64,000 bases of DNA, taken from positions 24,446,626 to 24,510,625 of the forward strand of contig JBBMOA010000009.1 of NCBI GenBank assembly GCA_037954235.1. Direction: 5' to 3'. The DNA comes from Aulostomus chinensis (Eukaryota > Chordata > Actinopteri > Syngnathiformes > Aulostomidae). The position numbers and the translations under genes were made by a program. Below the pieces are notes generated by a model. That model ran no database searches, was not told where the DNA came from, and worked only from the letters and a program-made list of their open reading frames with translations. Below, piece after piece: positions 11,901-24,233 of this stretch; the stretch's first letter is position 1, and each line of letters starts with the position of its first letter.

Positions 11901-14900
11901 AGCATTATCAGAGAGAAAATATTAAAAAGAGATCACATTGCAACATGAAATGATTTCAAGTCAAATTCTGGAGGGAAACTGCTGATGTAGAATGTTGGGA
12001 GGAAATGTCTTGAGGCATTAGTCAGATTTGGCTCTGTAGCAAATGGGAATATGAGTGGAATATTCAATTGCAAACTCAATTAAACTCCATCAAAATATTG
12101 TCTTATATACCGGGAGCTGAATAGTTTGATTTTTGCCATCCATGCAAATGTAGCCATTGATGATGTCTCTTTCGTGTTCATTTCACAGAAGCCATGTTAT
12201 CAACACATTTACTGCAACTTTATTTGAAAATGTTGACAAGAAAAGCAGTTGTTATGCTCATTTAAAGCATGGGGTTCTTTAAGTTGAATGGTTTGGAAGT
12301 AGAAACAACCTTTGAGAATTAGTTTAGACATAGTGAGCGTGTGCATAAAAGTGAGTATGTGTACTTAAAATTCTATGACTCACGAATACACTGTGTCCCC
12401 CTTGCACTGTGTATGAAGCATCTGAGGGACAGCAGCCAGGAGAGAGTGGCTCTGCTAGAAGCTCGTCTCACTGAGGAGAAGGACTGGAGGAAACAGCTGG
12501 AGCTGGATCTCAGTGCTGCCCGTGCTGCCTTTAAAAAAGACAAGGAGGTAGACACTAAATTATATTTAATGCTTCATCTGACTGTGCAGAAAAAAACGCA
12601 TATATTGGGTAAATAAATGTTCAATGTAGACCTGTATTTTTTTTTTAAATCAAGAATATTGTTTACCAGTAAAAATACAACCTTTAAAACTGTTGGTCAT
12701 TTTCAATCTTGCTAGGCTTTGCAGATAAGTGAGCGCGAGCTGAAGAAGCTGAGACTCGAGGTCAACAGCCTCCGGACTGAATGCCAACAAGGGAAAACGC
12801 TCATCAAGAGTCTTAACCAAGTCAAGGGGGAAAAAGCTGTTCTGGAGGAAAAGGTTTGTCTGTTCACACGCTGACACTGGACATATATCGGTGATTCAGT
12901 TTTTACTGGATAGTTAACTGGAAACATCGGGTGCTTCAATCGCAACCTGTTTTTTTTTTTACTTCAACCATTAAGTGCCAGAAACAACTTTTTTATACAG
13001 TCAGAGACAGCAGGACCAGAGAACCCCTTTTCTCCTTTTCTCTAGCTACTTAGACCATGACATGCTATACTAAAATTATCTCATCAACCAACAGATTAAG
13101 GGGTTAATAAAAGGAAATTATGGGTCATCCATGTTTTTATTTCCTTCAGACAGGCCTCCAGTTTAGTCAGCTGATTTGTTTCATGTCGATGCATGGATGA
13201 GTACAGCTGCGTATCGTCTGCATAACAGTGAAAATAATCAAGTGTTTCCTTATAATGTGATCTCGAGGTATAGGGGTATAGGGTGAAGAGGACTGGTCTA
13301 AGCACAGACCCTGGTGGAACACTATAAATGACTGTAGTGGTTCCAGGGGGTTTATCATTAGTGAGCACGAACTGAGATCGACCTAGTAAATATGACCAGA
13401 ACCAATTTAGTGCAGTTCGTTTAATGATCTAATAAGACCAGCACAGGGACCAGTCCCTCATCTGATGCTAGTAGGAGGTCATTGGTTACTTTGACTAGTG
13501 CTGTTTCTGTGCTATGATGAATCCTGAAACCTGACTGGAAATCCTCTAATAGGCTGTTGCTGTGGAGAAAGTCACAGTTGTTTAGCAACTGCTTTTTCCA
13601 GAATTTTAGAGAGAAAAGGAGGATTTGATATTGGTCAAAAGTTGCCCAAAACGTCTGGATCCAGGGTTGTGTTTTTGAGAAGGGATTTATTTACTGCTAC
13701 TTAAAAGGACTGTGGGACGTAACCAGATAACAGCGACACATTGATCATATCTAAGAGAGAAATGCTAACGAGGGGTAGAGACTCTTTAAGCAGCTTAGTT
13801 GGAATGGGGTCTAGAAGACAGGTGGATGGTTTAGAGGAGGAAATTATTGTACTAAGCTCATGAAGGCTAATGGGAGAAGAACTATCAAAGTATGTGTTTA
13901 GTCCAACAGCTGCCTCTAAGGTTTCTGGGGTGAAGGTGCCGTGTTGTCAGGTGATGGCAGGAGGAGAAGAAGTTTCTCTCTATTAGTAGAATTTTGTCAT
14001 TGAAGAATTACATGAAATCTTTGCTACCCAGGGAAACAGGAATAGCATTTAAATATTTTAACAGAGTGCATACAAAATTTTGCAGTTGCTGTGTTGTATA
14101 CATTTTGACACTTGACACCATTCACGTGACTCTTATTTTCAGGTAGCCCAGATGGAGCGAGCCCACCGCCGGCTTCAGAGTGAGTTGGAGAGCCAGAAGG
14201 CCAATAACCAGACTCAGGATGACCTGCAGGGAAACAGGTTGCTGGTTAACCAGCTGCAGGAGCAGGCTGACCGGCTAACCAAGGAACTCAGCAGCCTTCA
14301 GGCTGCACACGACACACTGAGGTTGGTGTCCAAGATGTCGAACTATAAAGAGTTCAGTGTAGTAATACATTTAAGAACCAGTGGGTTGAGTTGAGCTGTA
14401 GGAACCACAACAGATACTTCTATCTCTGGGATGGCTGAATGGAGCTTATCTGTTTAACATCCATATGTATGCTTTCCAGGGAGGAGTTGGTTTGTGAGAG
14501 GCAGCAGACTGCTAAGCTCCAGGCCAAGCTGAGCTCCAGTGTCCAGAAGACAATCGCAGCTGAGGGGGACAAAGAAAGACTGGAGCTGGAGGTAGAACAC
14601 CTGAAGCAGAAGCTGCAGAATATTCAAGAGCAGCTCTCTCTTAGAAACAAAGCTCTTAGTAACATCCAGAGGCCTGCTCATGAAGAGACCAGTCCAGAGG
14701 GGAAGAGCTTGGATCAGGTAAGTGAATTGCATGTCAGTAGATTTTTCTTCATAAAAAGCTTTATAAATCCAATCATAGTTTGACTGGTGAATTATTTAGC
14801 CGGGCAGAATCTCACAGACATCTTTTTCTTGCTGATATGAATCTATGTGTGGAGGAAGTCAGAACCATGCATCATTCATGTACTACTTGTGTGTGTTGTG

Positions 14901-17900
14901 TTGGCTGCTGTCATGTCTGAAGCAGGAGTTGGAGCGTTTGCAGGCCAAGCTGGCAGAGGAGCAGCAGCTTGCCTCTCAGTACCAACTGGCTTTGCAGGCA
15001 CAGGTCAATGAACACCAGGCACACATCAAGGTACTTTTAGTCTAGTTTACAAGGTTCTGGGTATAACCTTGCCATTGACTAATTATTTTAGTCCACATTT
15101 TCCACCCTTCTGCTTTTTGCATGTTTGCATTTTCCAATTCAATTCAAATGTAGATTTTGCAAATGTAGAGTTTGCAAAAAGCAAGGCCTGCTTGCTTCAT
15201 TTCAGTGAATAATGGTAATGTTACATTTAATTACAATTAGTTACAATTAATGTCAGAGATTATATTGCAAGGGTACCATTGCTGCATTCTGTGCTCAGAG
15301 CCACCCATGATGATAATGACTGGATTACTGAAATACACCCAAGACACAGGGCTTTTCTCTACCATAGCATCCTGTACTGGTATGGCACATTAAAAAGACT
15401 AAGGTACATCTCATCTATAATGGCCCGTTTACACCAAAGATTTGGAAAGAAAGAAGTTGAAACTGCAAGTACATTCAATGTGCCAGTCTGAAACGCAGCA
15501 ACTTTCCTTGCAATTGTTTTGTCTCGTCATGAGTCTTAGGTGTTATCTGACTGCAACAGGATTTTCACATACCCATACATTTTAAATTATTTTATCATGT
15601 GATATCATGGAAAATTTGCGATCTGAATGAAATACCAAAGTAGATTAAAATAAGCTGAACTTTGCAGTCTGTCTTTCACATTCATTACCAATCATCAGGC
15701 CTCCCATTTCCTGTCAACATCAGTTCCATATGAACAGATTTTGTCTCTGTAATGATGGAGCGAATGAGAGATTGACTTCATGATTCAGCCACCAAAGATC
15801 TTAGCTTATCACTGATGTCCTGAAATCCTCAGTTCTCTTCAACATAAACTCAGCTCATTCTATCAATTCTGTCTTTAGTCTCAGGACACAGTGCTGAATC
15901 AGAAGACAGAGGAGGCCAAACAGATGAAGCAGGACCTGCAGAGGGTCCAGAATCTGTTTACCTCAGCTGAGAGAGAGCTGCGCTACGAGAAGGAGAAGAA
16001 CATGGACCTGAAAGGACACAACACCCTGCTGGAAAATGAAAAACTGAAGGTTTGTATTTAATAACAGCATATTATTTGGAATTTCCTGAACATGTCAGAC
16101 AGTTATTACTTCATCATCATATGAGTCATTGTAGTCTCGCTGTCACCTGTACAAATGCTGTTCAGGAGTATGAATGAAACTATATCTTCATAAGGGTGAG
16201 GGGTTGGTTCTTCAGAATTATTATACGAGTTGTTGTATTGATGTGTGATGGTCTGTGGTCTGCTTCCTGAAGCTTTGTGCAGAGCTGAACCAGGTCCAGG
16301 CCAAGCTGGTCCAGTTGGAGAAGAGAGTCCAGACTCAGGCGGCTGATCAAGAATGTCAGCAGCAGAGAATCAGGGAACTGGAGCTGGAGCTGGCACGCAA
16401 TGCCACAAACCGCAGCACCACCACCAGTCTGCAGGAGGAGCTGCAAGCTGAGAGGGCACGGCTGATTGCTGCTGACAAAAAGGTCAGTGCCACTCAGGGC
16501 TTGTTGGTTCCGTGGTTAGACCAGTACATCAAGGTTGAAAATTAAGCCCTGAGGTGATTTTACTCACCAGCTCCTCCTCTGTTGTTTATGTACAGCTTGT
16601 CAGTGAAATCCCTGACATGGTCTTTGACTGGAATGAACACTTGTGTCCAGAACACTTAAACATTGTAGCCTAGCTAGTGAAAAAAAAATTTGAGATGTGA
16701 TTCTGTCAGGGTTTTTTGTCAATATGTAAGCTATTTCTGAGATTGTAGCTTGTGTTTCTTGCTTGTTGCAGTCCATGAACCCTGTGGTTCTGTTGTGATG
16801 GCAGGTGTTGGAGCTGCAGCAGCAACTGAAGACGACTCAGCATCAGCTGCGCATGGAGGAAGCTCGGGCCAGCGAGAGCAGCCGCCTTGAGAGAGATAGT
16901 AGAGACCTGTCTGACACTTTGTCAGCTTTGAGAGCGCAGCAGCAGGAGGACCACATCTCCAGGTAACAGTGCTGCTGACACTCCCCACCTGAAACTTGGT
17001 CCCATTTGGAGGAGTAATATTTTAAAGTGAACCCAGTCATGTAAAAATGTTCTTCTCCTGTTTTCTCAGGAAGCTCTTAGAGCAGCGTGAAGAGGAGCTT
17101 CAGCAAAAGGTGCGCTCTCTACGGCTGAAGGAGACCTCACTCACCACGAAGAATGAAGAGCTCCTCCACCGTGCCCAACAGCTGGACACCCGCCTGTCCA
17201 TCCTTGAGGCGGAGCTTAGCAAGGCCAGAGAGGAGGTAAAAGATTGTGTATTAATGTAATTTTTGATCAGACGTCGTTCGCAACAGGAAGCATCCAAAAT
17301 ATTGCTTATACAGTCTAAGGTCTTACATATATCACAATATCAGAAATTCCTCTCTGAACAGTGTCTTGATTTTTCAGTTACCATGTTCTAAAATATTGAA
17401 ACAAAGAAATTAATCAAACCACTTGCCAGCGTACAGTGTTTTAAAATCTAATTCAAACCAATTGAAAAATAAGTGATTCATGATTAACTTCAATGGGAAA
17501 AATATCTAATTGACAGAACAGATGATAGTGAGATGCAGGTGCCAATAAAATAAGTACCAGGCCCTGCAGTACTGAGAAGTAACAGTACACATACCCCCAA
17601 CACCGTGTTAAAATATGTGAAGTTCAGTTAAGATTCACTGAAAAAAGTCTGTTGGTTGATCTTGATTAACTTAGGTAAATGTTTTTTTTTTTATGAAACC
17701 ACATAGCTTGTATGCTGTGGTAAATTTTGTCATGTATTTTTAAAGCCACTATTCCTGTATGTACACACAAACATTTCAAAGTTCCTCAAAGTCACTAGTA
17801 AAAATGTGTGTGAACCCTGTTAACTGCTGACCATATTTAATTTTTTTGAACATCAACTATTACGTCATGTTACTTGAATTCTGAGAACAAAAGTACATCT

Positions 17901-19868
17901 GTTTACCAAGCCTCAAGTGTGAGTTATCTGATTTGAATTGAGATCCTGTGTGCTGAATGTGTCCTCCAGGCCAGAGACAGTCAGACATCCAGCCACAGGC
18001 TAACGGAGGAGCTGGCAGCCAGCCAGCTGGAGTGTGACAAACTGCAGGGGGAGCTGCAGCAGGTCCTCCTTCAGCTGGATGCACATGTCAGGTTAGACAC
18101 ATGGATGGACACTGAATGTACTGATATGAATTAGAAACAATGTTGTAGTTTTTTCTGATATTTTTAGCTTTCTTCCTTAAACCAGGAAATACAATGACAA
18201 GCAGAGTCAGCACAAGATGAAGCTGCGTCAAGCCAAGCAGGTCTTCCTCAAAGTCACTGCACAGAGGGACAACACCATCCAGAGCCTGGAGAACGACCTG
18301 GCCCTGGCCTCCAAACTGTCACATCAGGTCAGACAAATGATGCTGCCAGCATCCTGTAATCGCAATACAGATGTAGGTGTAACATCTACTGTTCATAGAA
18401 TACAGACTCCTTTTTCTTATAAATACTCATCAAGGGACATTAGTGTTTGCTTTTTTTTAGAGGTGAAACACCTGAAGTTGAAGTGTCTTGTAAACCCTGG
18501 ACAATATTTATAACATGTAAAATACTGACAACTACAGCACAAAGAGAGGATTCAGAAAGTGATGGAGGAAAATGAGAAGCTTTTGGAGGAGAAGAGGATG
18601 CTCCTGCTGAAGATAAGCGAGGCAGAGGAAATGGGCAGCAACGGCATGAAGGCGGCATCCACAGTCCAGCACAGGTAACAACACAGGACTCACATTCACA
18701 GTGATTCTCAACATACATCGAACCAGTGAGCCAACGCCAGCAGATGTAGAGTGAAGAATTGTCTAGACATGCGGTGAGTGCTGTTGCAGTAGGAGGGCGT
18801 GAAGATATATGTGCTGCATGTCTTTCTGCAGCTGCAAATGTGGGATGTTTTAGTAATTTAGTATTCAATATCAACATGTTTTGATCTTTTGTGTTATCCT
18901 GTATCAGTGTGGCTGAGCTGCCTCAGACAAACACTGAGTATTAATCTGTCCACCTTGTTGACCACTGATTGAACAGGAAACTGATGTAGGAAACGGATTT
19001 GGAGATGGAGTGCAAAAATAGAACTAGGACCAGTGATGTAAATTTAAAAAATGTATACAAGCCACCTGCTGCTTATTGGTTTTTTTATAGGTTGTATGCT
19101 AGTGACTAAGAAGAAAACTGTGTGCATTCCAACAAAATCTCTTCCAGGGTCAACTTCTTAGAAATGGAAAACAGGCGACTACATGATCGGTCAATGAAGC
19201 TGTACGCTCAAGTCAGTTCTTTGGAGCGCCTCCTGAGGTACCAGCAGACGTGCTGCAGTCTGAAGGTAAAAACATGGCTCCTCACCCACTCATGTCTTGA
19301 TGTAACCCAGACATCACACTTTCCAACAGTGGCTCTGATTTGTCAGTTTACTTTTGAGTGGAGTGGATCTTATGTCCCTTCATTATTTGTAAAAGAAGTC
19401 TTTGTTTTTTTGATTCTATTTTGTGGTTTTAATGTTCAACAGAATGCCAAGAACGTGCTGCCCTCTGAAGGCGTCCTGCAGGCATCTGCGTTGAGGTAAA
19501 GGGCAGTTAATTATTGTAGAACTCGTCTTTTTGAGTTTACATTAAGTAAAACATTTAATCTGAAAATCTGCTCCATTGTTTTCTTCAAATAAATTTCAAA
19601 CTACTCAGCATTTGTTTGCGCTGATGGCAGTTTCTGTGTCTGTATTTCTTTCTGCTGTGTCACCAGCAGTATGGCCGGTTCCTACGATCCAGTGGACCTA
19701 CTGGACTCAATCTGCCAAGTGAAGGTTGAGCACGTGGGGGACAGCACGCAAGCATCTGTCTCTACACAGCAGCTGTCAGAGCAAGGCTACCTGAACCTCA
19801 CCTCCCCGCTAGTTTCTCCAGACGCCAAAGGCCCCCAGGAGAATCCTGACAACAGTGATAAGGTATGA
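5936..19868 (+). CDS. ccdc30: Long coiled-coil protein, CCDC30-like (25 coding exons)
   Basis: Coding exons: 5936-5950, 7355-7537, 7760-7859, 7996-8186, 9444-9591, 9972-10043, 10452-10567, 10647-10765, 10862-11054, 11295-11393, 12419-12547, 12716-12853, 14143-14321, 14480-14717, 14926-15030, 15879-16049, 16273-16482, 16805-16962, 17070-17235, 17970-18091, 18186-18327, 18538-18674, 19148-19265, 19443-19495, 19667-19868. All phases join, giving 1167 residues. Almost the whole chain is heptad-rich, charged coiled coil (E, K, Q, L, R). The last 65 or so residues are low in helix and look disordered. Segments such as ERLRHLWRQLLQSETKLQ, YVAHIRGLTAGY and SPSEQVAYLLVERATLLERL recall CCDC30, a poorly characterised protein; other coiled-coil families cannot be excluded without a search. 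The start ATG has an ideal context (ACCATGG) and the first coding exon holds only five codons (MDHEE). The stop overlaps a possible donor (see findings). Introns hold a SINE (11517-11894) and a LINE fragment (13085-14030). Confidence 0.7.
11517..11894 (-). mobile_element. tRNA-derived SINE, copy B, with 12-bp target duplication
   Basis: Full-length minus-orientation copy in an intron of the CCDC30-like gene. Direct repeats GTTTTCAGCATT lie at 11505-11516 and 11895-11906, the signature of LINE-mediated insertion. Its tail carries the reverse complement of AATAAGAGGAAGACGATG, shared with the copy at 60126-60498 but not with the copies at 32746 and 38611. Confidence 0.9.
13085..14030 (-). mobile_element. 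Decayed non-LTR retrotransposon fragment (reverse transcriptase)
   Basis: The minus strand translates in pieces to a reverse-transcriptase palm region, including VPPGSVLRPVLFTLY, FHCYADDTQLYSS (the YADD catalytic motif) and ETNQLTKLEACLKEIKTWM. This is the sequence style of teleost L2/jockey-type LINEs. Frameshifts and stops break the frame, so it is inactive. It lies antisense within the intron between the exons ending at 12853 and starting at 14143. Both ends of the parent element are missing. Confidence 0.8.
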
Positions 19869-20951
19869 GAGGTGCTGACACCTACCAGTGAGCTCGCAGC
19901 AAGAACAAGCGTCCACCATCTTCACTGGGATGCAGACTAAAAGGGATCTTTGATAAAATACAGTAATAATGAGAAAAGGGGGCTTCCACTGCAGTTAAAC
20001 TCAGGATGATCTTTGTGGTACAGGGGATTTTTTTTTAGCACTTGTGCATGTTTCAGTCATGCATTTCTGTAAAGAAAACAAGTTAATTGTTGATTAGGTG
20101 GTTTGATTTGAAAGGTAATGACAGTCTTGTATAAAACATGTATCTCATTGGAAAACCTTTGGTCAGCTTTTGTGAAACATTAGTGATTATTTTGTATAGA
20201 ATTATCCAGGAAACAACATTTTGGGTCGATGCAGCAAAGGTCAAAAGGACATTTCATGAGGGAGATGTGACTGAGGTCGGTTTACACTGAGCACTTTATA
20301 AAACGTCTTAGCCTTGACTATGTTTACATTTGCAGAAAAGTAGCAGTGAGAAATGAGTAATAGACATTTTTACCTTGTTTAAATGTAATAATGGCAGAGT
20401 TTTCTATGAAAAAATGCCTGTGGTGTTACACTATTATGGTTTTGTGAGTGAAATGATTTTTACAAGTGTGCAAATTCATACTGATATGAAACATTGATGA
20501 TTTTGTGGCCACTCCCGTATTTACAATGTGCAGCATTGTAGTTTAAAAGGAAGAGAAAGCCACAAAATTCCTCCAACTTTAATTTATTTTGAGTTACGTA
20601 AGTTGTTGATCTATTGATCTCCACGGTTTATTTCTGGGAGGCTCCATGAGAAAGATCTCATACTTCACCTGGCCACCAAAACCGTGAGTTGAGAGACATG
20701 TGAATGTTGCGTGAGAGCAAATCACATGATTCCACGTTACCATCCCTGTCCATGTGTAAACCCTTCCTTCTTTCATCTTGAATGTGCCTGAAATGGTGAA
20801 GTCTCACTTTGTCTTGCAGCTGGGGGAATAAGTCGATTAACAAAAGCCTGTTGACGTCCCGACATGTCGACCCAGATCTGACTAACGAGAGCCTTTGACA
20901 CTGTTGTACCCATGTAAATAATTTTTAAACAAAACTATTTTCATAAATAAA
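19869..20951 (+). other. 3' untranslated region and poly(A) signal of the CCDC30-like gene
   Basis: No further exon could be joined in phase after the TGA at 19866-19868. The first good AATAAA on this strand is at 20946-20951, implying a 3' UTR of about 1.1 kb. Confidence 0.5.
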
Positions 20952-20969
20952 GGACAGTAAATTACAAAC

Positions 20970-23900
20970 ATTCACTCGATAATCATTCCATTCCATCTGG
21001 CTCTCTAGTTTTTACTCATGCTTTCTAAATGTCACAGCTAAACAATACATTTTCACAAATTATTGAAATATATTTGATAAAAAAATAAATACAAAAAATA
21101 AACTTCTCCACTCACATAAAATGAAGAAAGAGGCATTATATTTCTTAATAGTGGGATTTATGCAATGCATCAAATACATAACTGAATATTCTTATACCTG
21201 AAGTAATGAAGCTCAGGAAGGCTGCGATTGCAATTATCTATAAGCACTACGTGCACAGATGGCAGCAAGAAAAGTGTAACTGCTGGTGTAAGATGAAAAT
21301 GTCAATTTATATCATTATCATGACATGGCAGACCTGTTAGTCTGGTGACAACAAAATAAAAAAAACCTTTCAAATCACTCATTAAAAACGTTTGTATGGC
21401 TTCCGACTTCCGATAGAAATGAAGAAATATTGTAGTTAACTGGAAGACAACAATGATGGAAAAATATCCTGGGCTTAAAAAAAAAATCAAGATCAAAATT
21501 GTATGAATTTAAAATAAATAAGTTTGTGTGGTGGCTTTCAAAAAGTGGGAGAGAATAAAGACTTTCTTCTCCCTTTATTGAAATGATGGCTTCAGAAAGA
21601 AAAACTGAGTGTGAGAAGACTTTTTATTTGTACGGTGGCTTAGAAAAAACATTTGGAAAGGGGAATTAGAACAAATTGTCAGGGTGTCAGAGGATCCTTA
21701 CAAAGTCAAAAGATTTAAGGGAGTAATCAGTGTTTAGAGCATGAAGCTGTAGTTGGAGGTCTTGATAGAACGCTCCATGTTCAATTGCCTCTAGAATGTT
21801 AGTTTGGTGTGGTCTCTTTCCCTGTTCGTAAAACATGTAATAAAAAATACTATAAATACGAACAAAAACAAGCAAACGGTGATGAATTTATAACAGTCTC
21901 TTTATTAAACAAGGTAAAGATACAAAGCTTTTTTTCCTTTTTTAAACATTGATAACCCTCAGGTTAACTTCTCAGTCTTGGCTGTGCATATTTAGTTGTC
22001 TAGAAACTGTATATGAAACCACAATGCAAGACAGGAAAAAGTTTAATAAATCTACGCAATATTTTTTCATAGAGAACATGGGTTAAACAGTTATCTTACA
22101 GATTACAGCTCAGGAACTCCATGCTGAAGGAAACAAAATAAAAAGATGTTTACAGGACTGAATACTGCAGAACACAATACAGAGTAATGGAAATGGGATG
22201 ATAAAACAGTTAAGGCTTACATGGAAATAACTGATTTAAAACATGAATATTAATAACATACGAACAGACTAAAATAATTACAGTAAGTTCATACATATTT
22301 TTTTGTTTCAAAACCCAAACAGAACATGAAAGCTTAAAAAATAGGTACTATAAATGAGTAACGTGTTTTACAGTACAGCAACATGTACATTTCCCCATTA
22401 TCTCAGAAGAGTACGTTGAAGAGGCAGGGTCTGTTGTTGGCGTAAATGTCTGTTTTCAGGCCAGTGGCTTGAGTAATATTCTTTTGAAAACATACTATAT
22501 ACTGTATATGTATTTTACATTGTTCTCAGTTAACGGAGCACTTTTGCTCAAGTGCCCTGAAGAATACAGCGTACCCTATTAGTACCATCCAGAGGTTAAA
22601 CAGTACAATAAAAATACAACAAAGAATACTGTGTACAGTAAAAAATAATACTAAGAAAAGAAACCAAAAGGAGAAGAATCCCCCTTTGCTTTAACTCATA
22701 ATATAGGCCTATGGAATATGTTTTATACTGCAATTTATTCCGAATGAATAAAGCTAATTAAACATAGGAAAGAGAAATCTGGGTGAAAGCTGTACAGTAA
22801 CTTCACATTTTGGTCCAATTCTTAGGGTTAGTTCATCCTAATTGTGTTCAAAAATTGGATTTCAGCTGACACAGGGCTGGCACTACATGTGCAATAATTA
22901 ATCACCAGCTGCAAATAATACGTGGAAAAGAAAAGTCAAAGTGAAGCTGAACAGAGAAAGAAGACACAAATATTACAACACGGTTCATTAGAAGAGGTGG
23001 GTAGTAACGCTTTACTTGTATGATTAACTTTCTGAATAAATTGTACTTGTGGGTTTTTAATGCGGAAACTGTTGTACGTACTGCACGTGTGTGAGGAGAG
23101 AATGCTACTTCGATGGGGGGGCGACTGCTTTGACACGCAGCGTTTGGTGTGTTTAGCCTCCAGAGGGACGATCAATCAAACTTAGTGGGCTTCATTTTGA
23201 CCGTTTCACCAATCGCATGTATTCACATAATAACACACAAACTCTCCACACCAGCTACACAAACACACCCACACACAACTTTCTTATTCAAGTAATAATT
23301 TGCATGAGTACTTGAACTTCTCCTTGAGTAAATATTACTTCAAAGAGATGGTACTTTTCCTCGAGTAAAATTTTTTTGGGGCTCTCTACCCACCTCTTTT
23401 CTATGGCACTAGTTTATTGGATGCGAGGACGATTTCAAAAGCAGTGTTTCCGTGATCAAACGTGATCATAAAAGGTGCCATCGGATATGGAGCGAAAGAA
23501 GGTCTTTCTCCCCTCCTCACGTCAATAATACAATCATTAAATGTTTTAATTGTCAGCCACCGATTGCCTCTCTTCAAATTTAGACGACCCTGTAAATGTG
23601 TACTTGCACATAAATGTGAGTGAAACAAAGGAAGTAACAGAAAAAAAGACTGTTATTTATACACAGTCGGTACTCTTAGCTGCCACAAGTAATGCCCTTT
23701 GGCATTTTCCATCCAACAAGATCTCAACAATTTGAGCCACAACCACAAGGCCTAAAAGTGCTTCAAGATTATCTTTGGATGTTTCCAGAATACACCCAGC
23801 AAACATTTTTCTCAATTCTCTCTAAGGGCAAGTATCATCTGGCACATTTTGGAAACCCATTTCATGGAAGAGGACAAAAAAAAAAGAAGAAAAAAAAAAA

Positions 23901-24233
23901 AGAAACCCAACTCAAAACATTTTTGATGGCCAATGCATCCGGCAGTTTACATGACGCTTACGAAAGTGCTTATTAAATCTGACGCAAGACATTCTTTGCC
24001 ACTCGATCCTCTGGACAACATCTAGCTGTATTGTTACATTCACAAAATAACACTGTGCTCATTTTTGACTGGCCGCCTCTGTCAAGACGGATGGAGGCAG
24101 CAGCCCGTGTGTTGAACGTAGCATGCTTACGTCAGCTGTCATAACGCTAATGTAAGCCTTATGTAGATGGCCGAGAGTGCAAGGCCTGACAAGCTCCAGC
24201 CCCACGCAGACTCGGGTTCGACAGCTACTGAGC
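20970..24233 (-). other. Convergent spacer and probable long 3' UTR of znf362
   Basis: No coding exon is supported on either strand. Minus-strand AATAAA equivalents (TTTATT in the given strand) occur, for example at 21901-21906, so the znf362 3' UTR could reach about 2.3 kb. The interval is AT-rich, and 22993-23397 is a MITE-like insertion. Confidence 0.4.
22993..23397. mobile_element. MITE-like element with 12-bp terminal inverted repeats
   Basis: The left end reads AGAGGTGGGTAG and the right end CTACCCACCTCT, a perfect inverted pair about 405 bp apart. The interior carries the 'TAACGCTTTACTTGTA' and 'CTCGAGTAAAATTTT' style words common in teleost non-autonomous DNA transposons. No clear target-site duplication was found, so the superfamily is not assigned. 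Confidence 0.55.

Noticed and set aside
18440..18877. 145-codon minus-strand open frame
   Set aside because: Antisense to a verified CCDC30-like coding exon (18538-18674).
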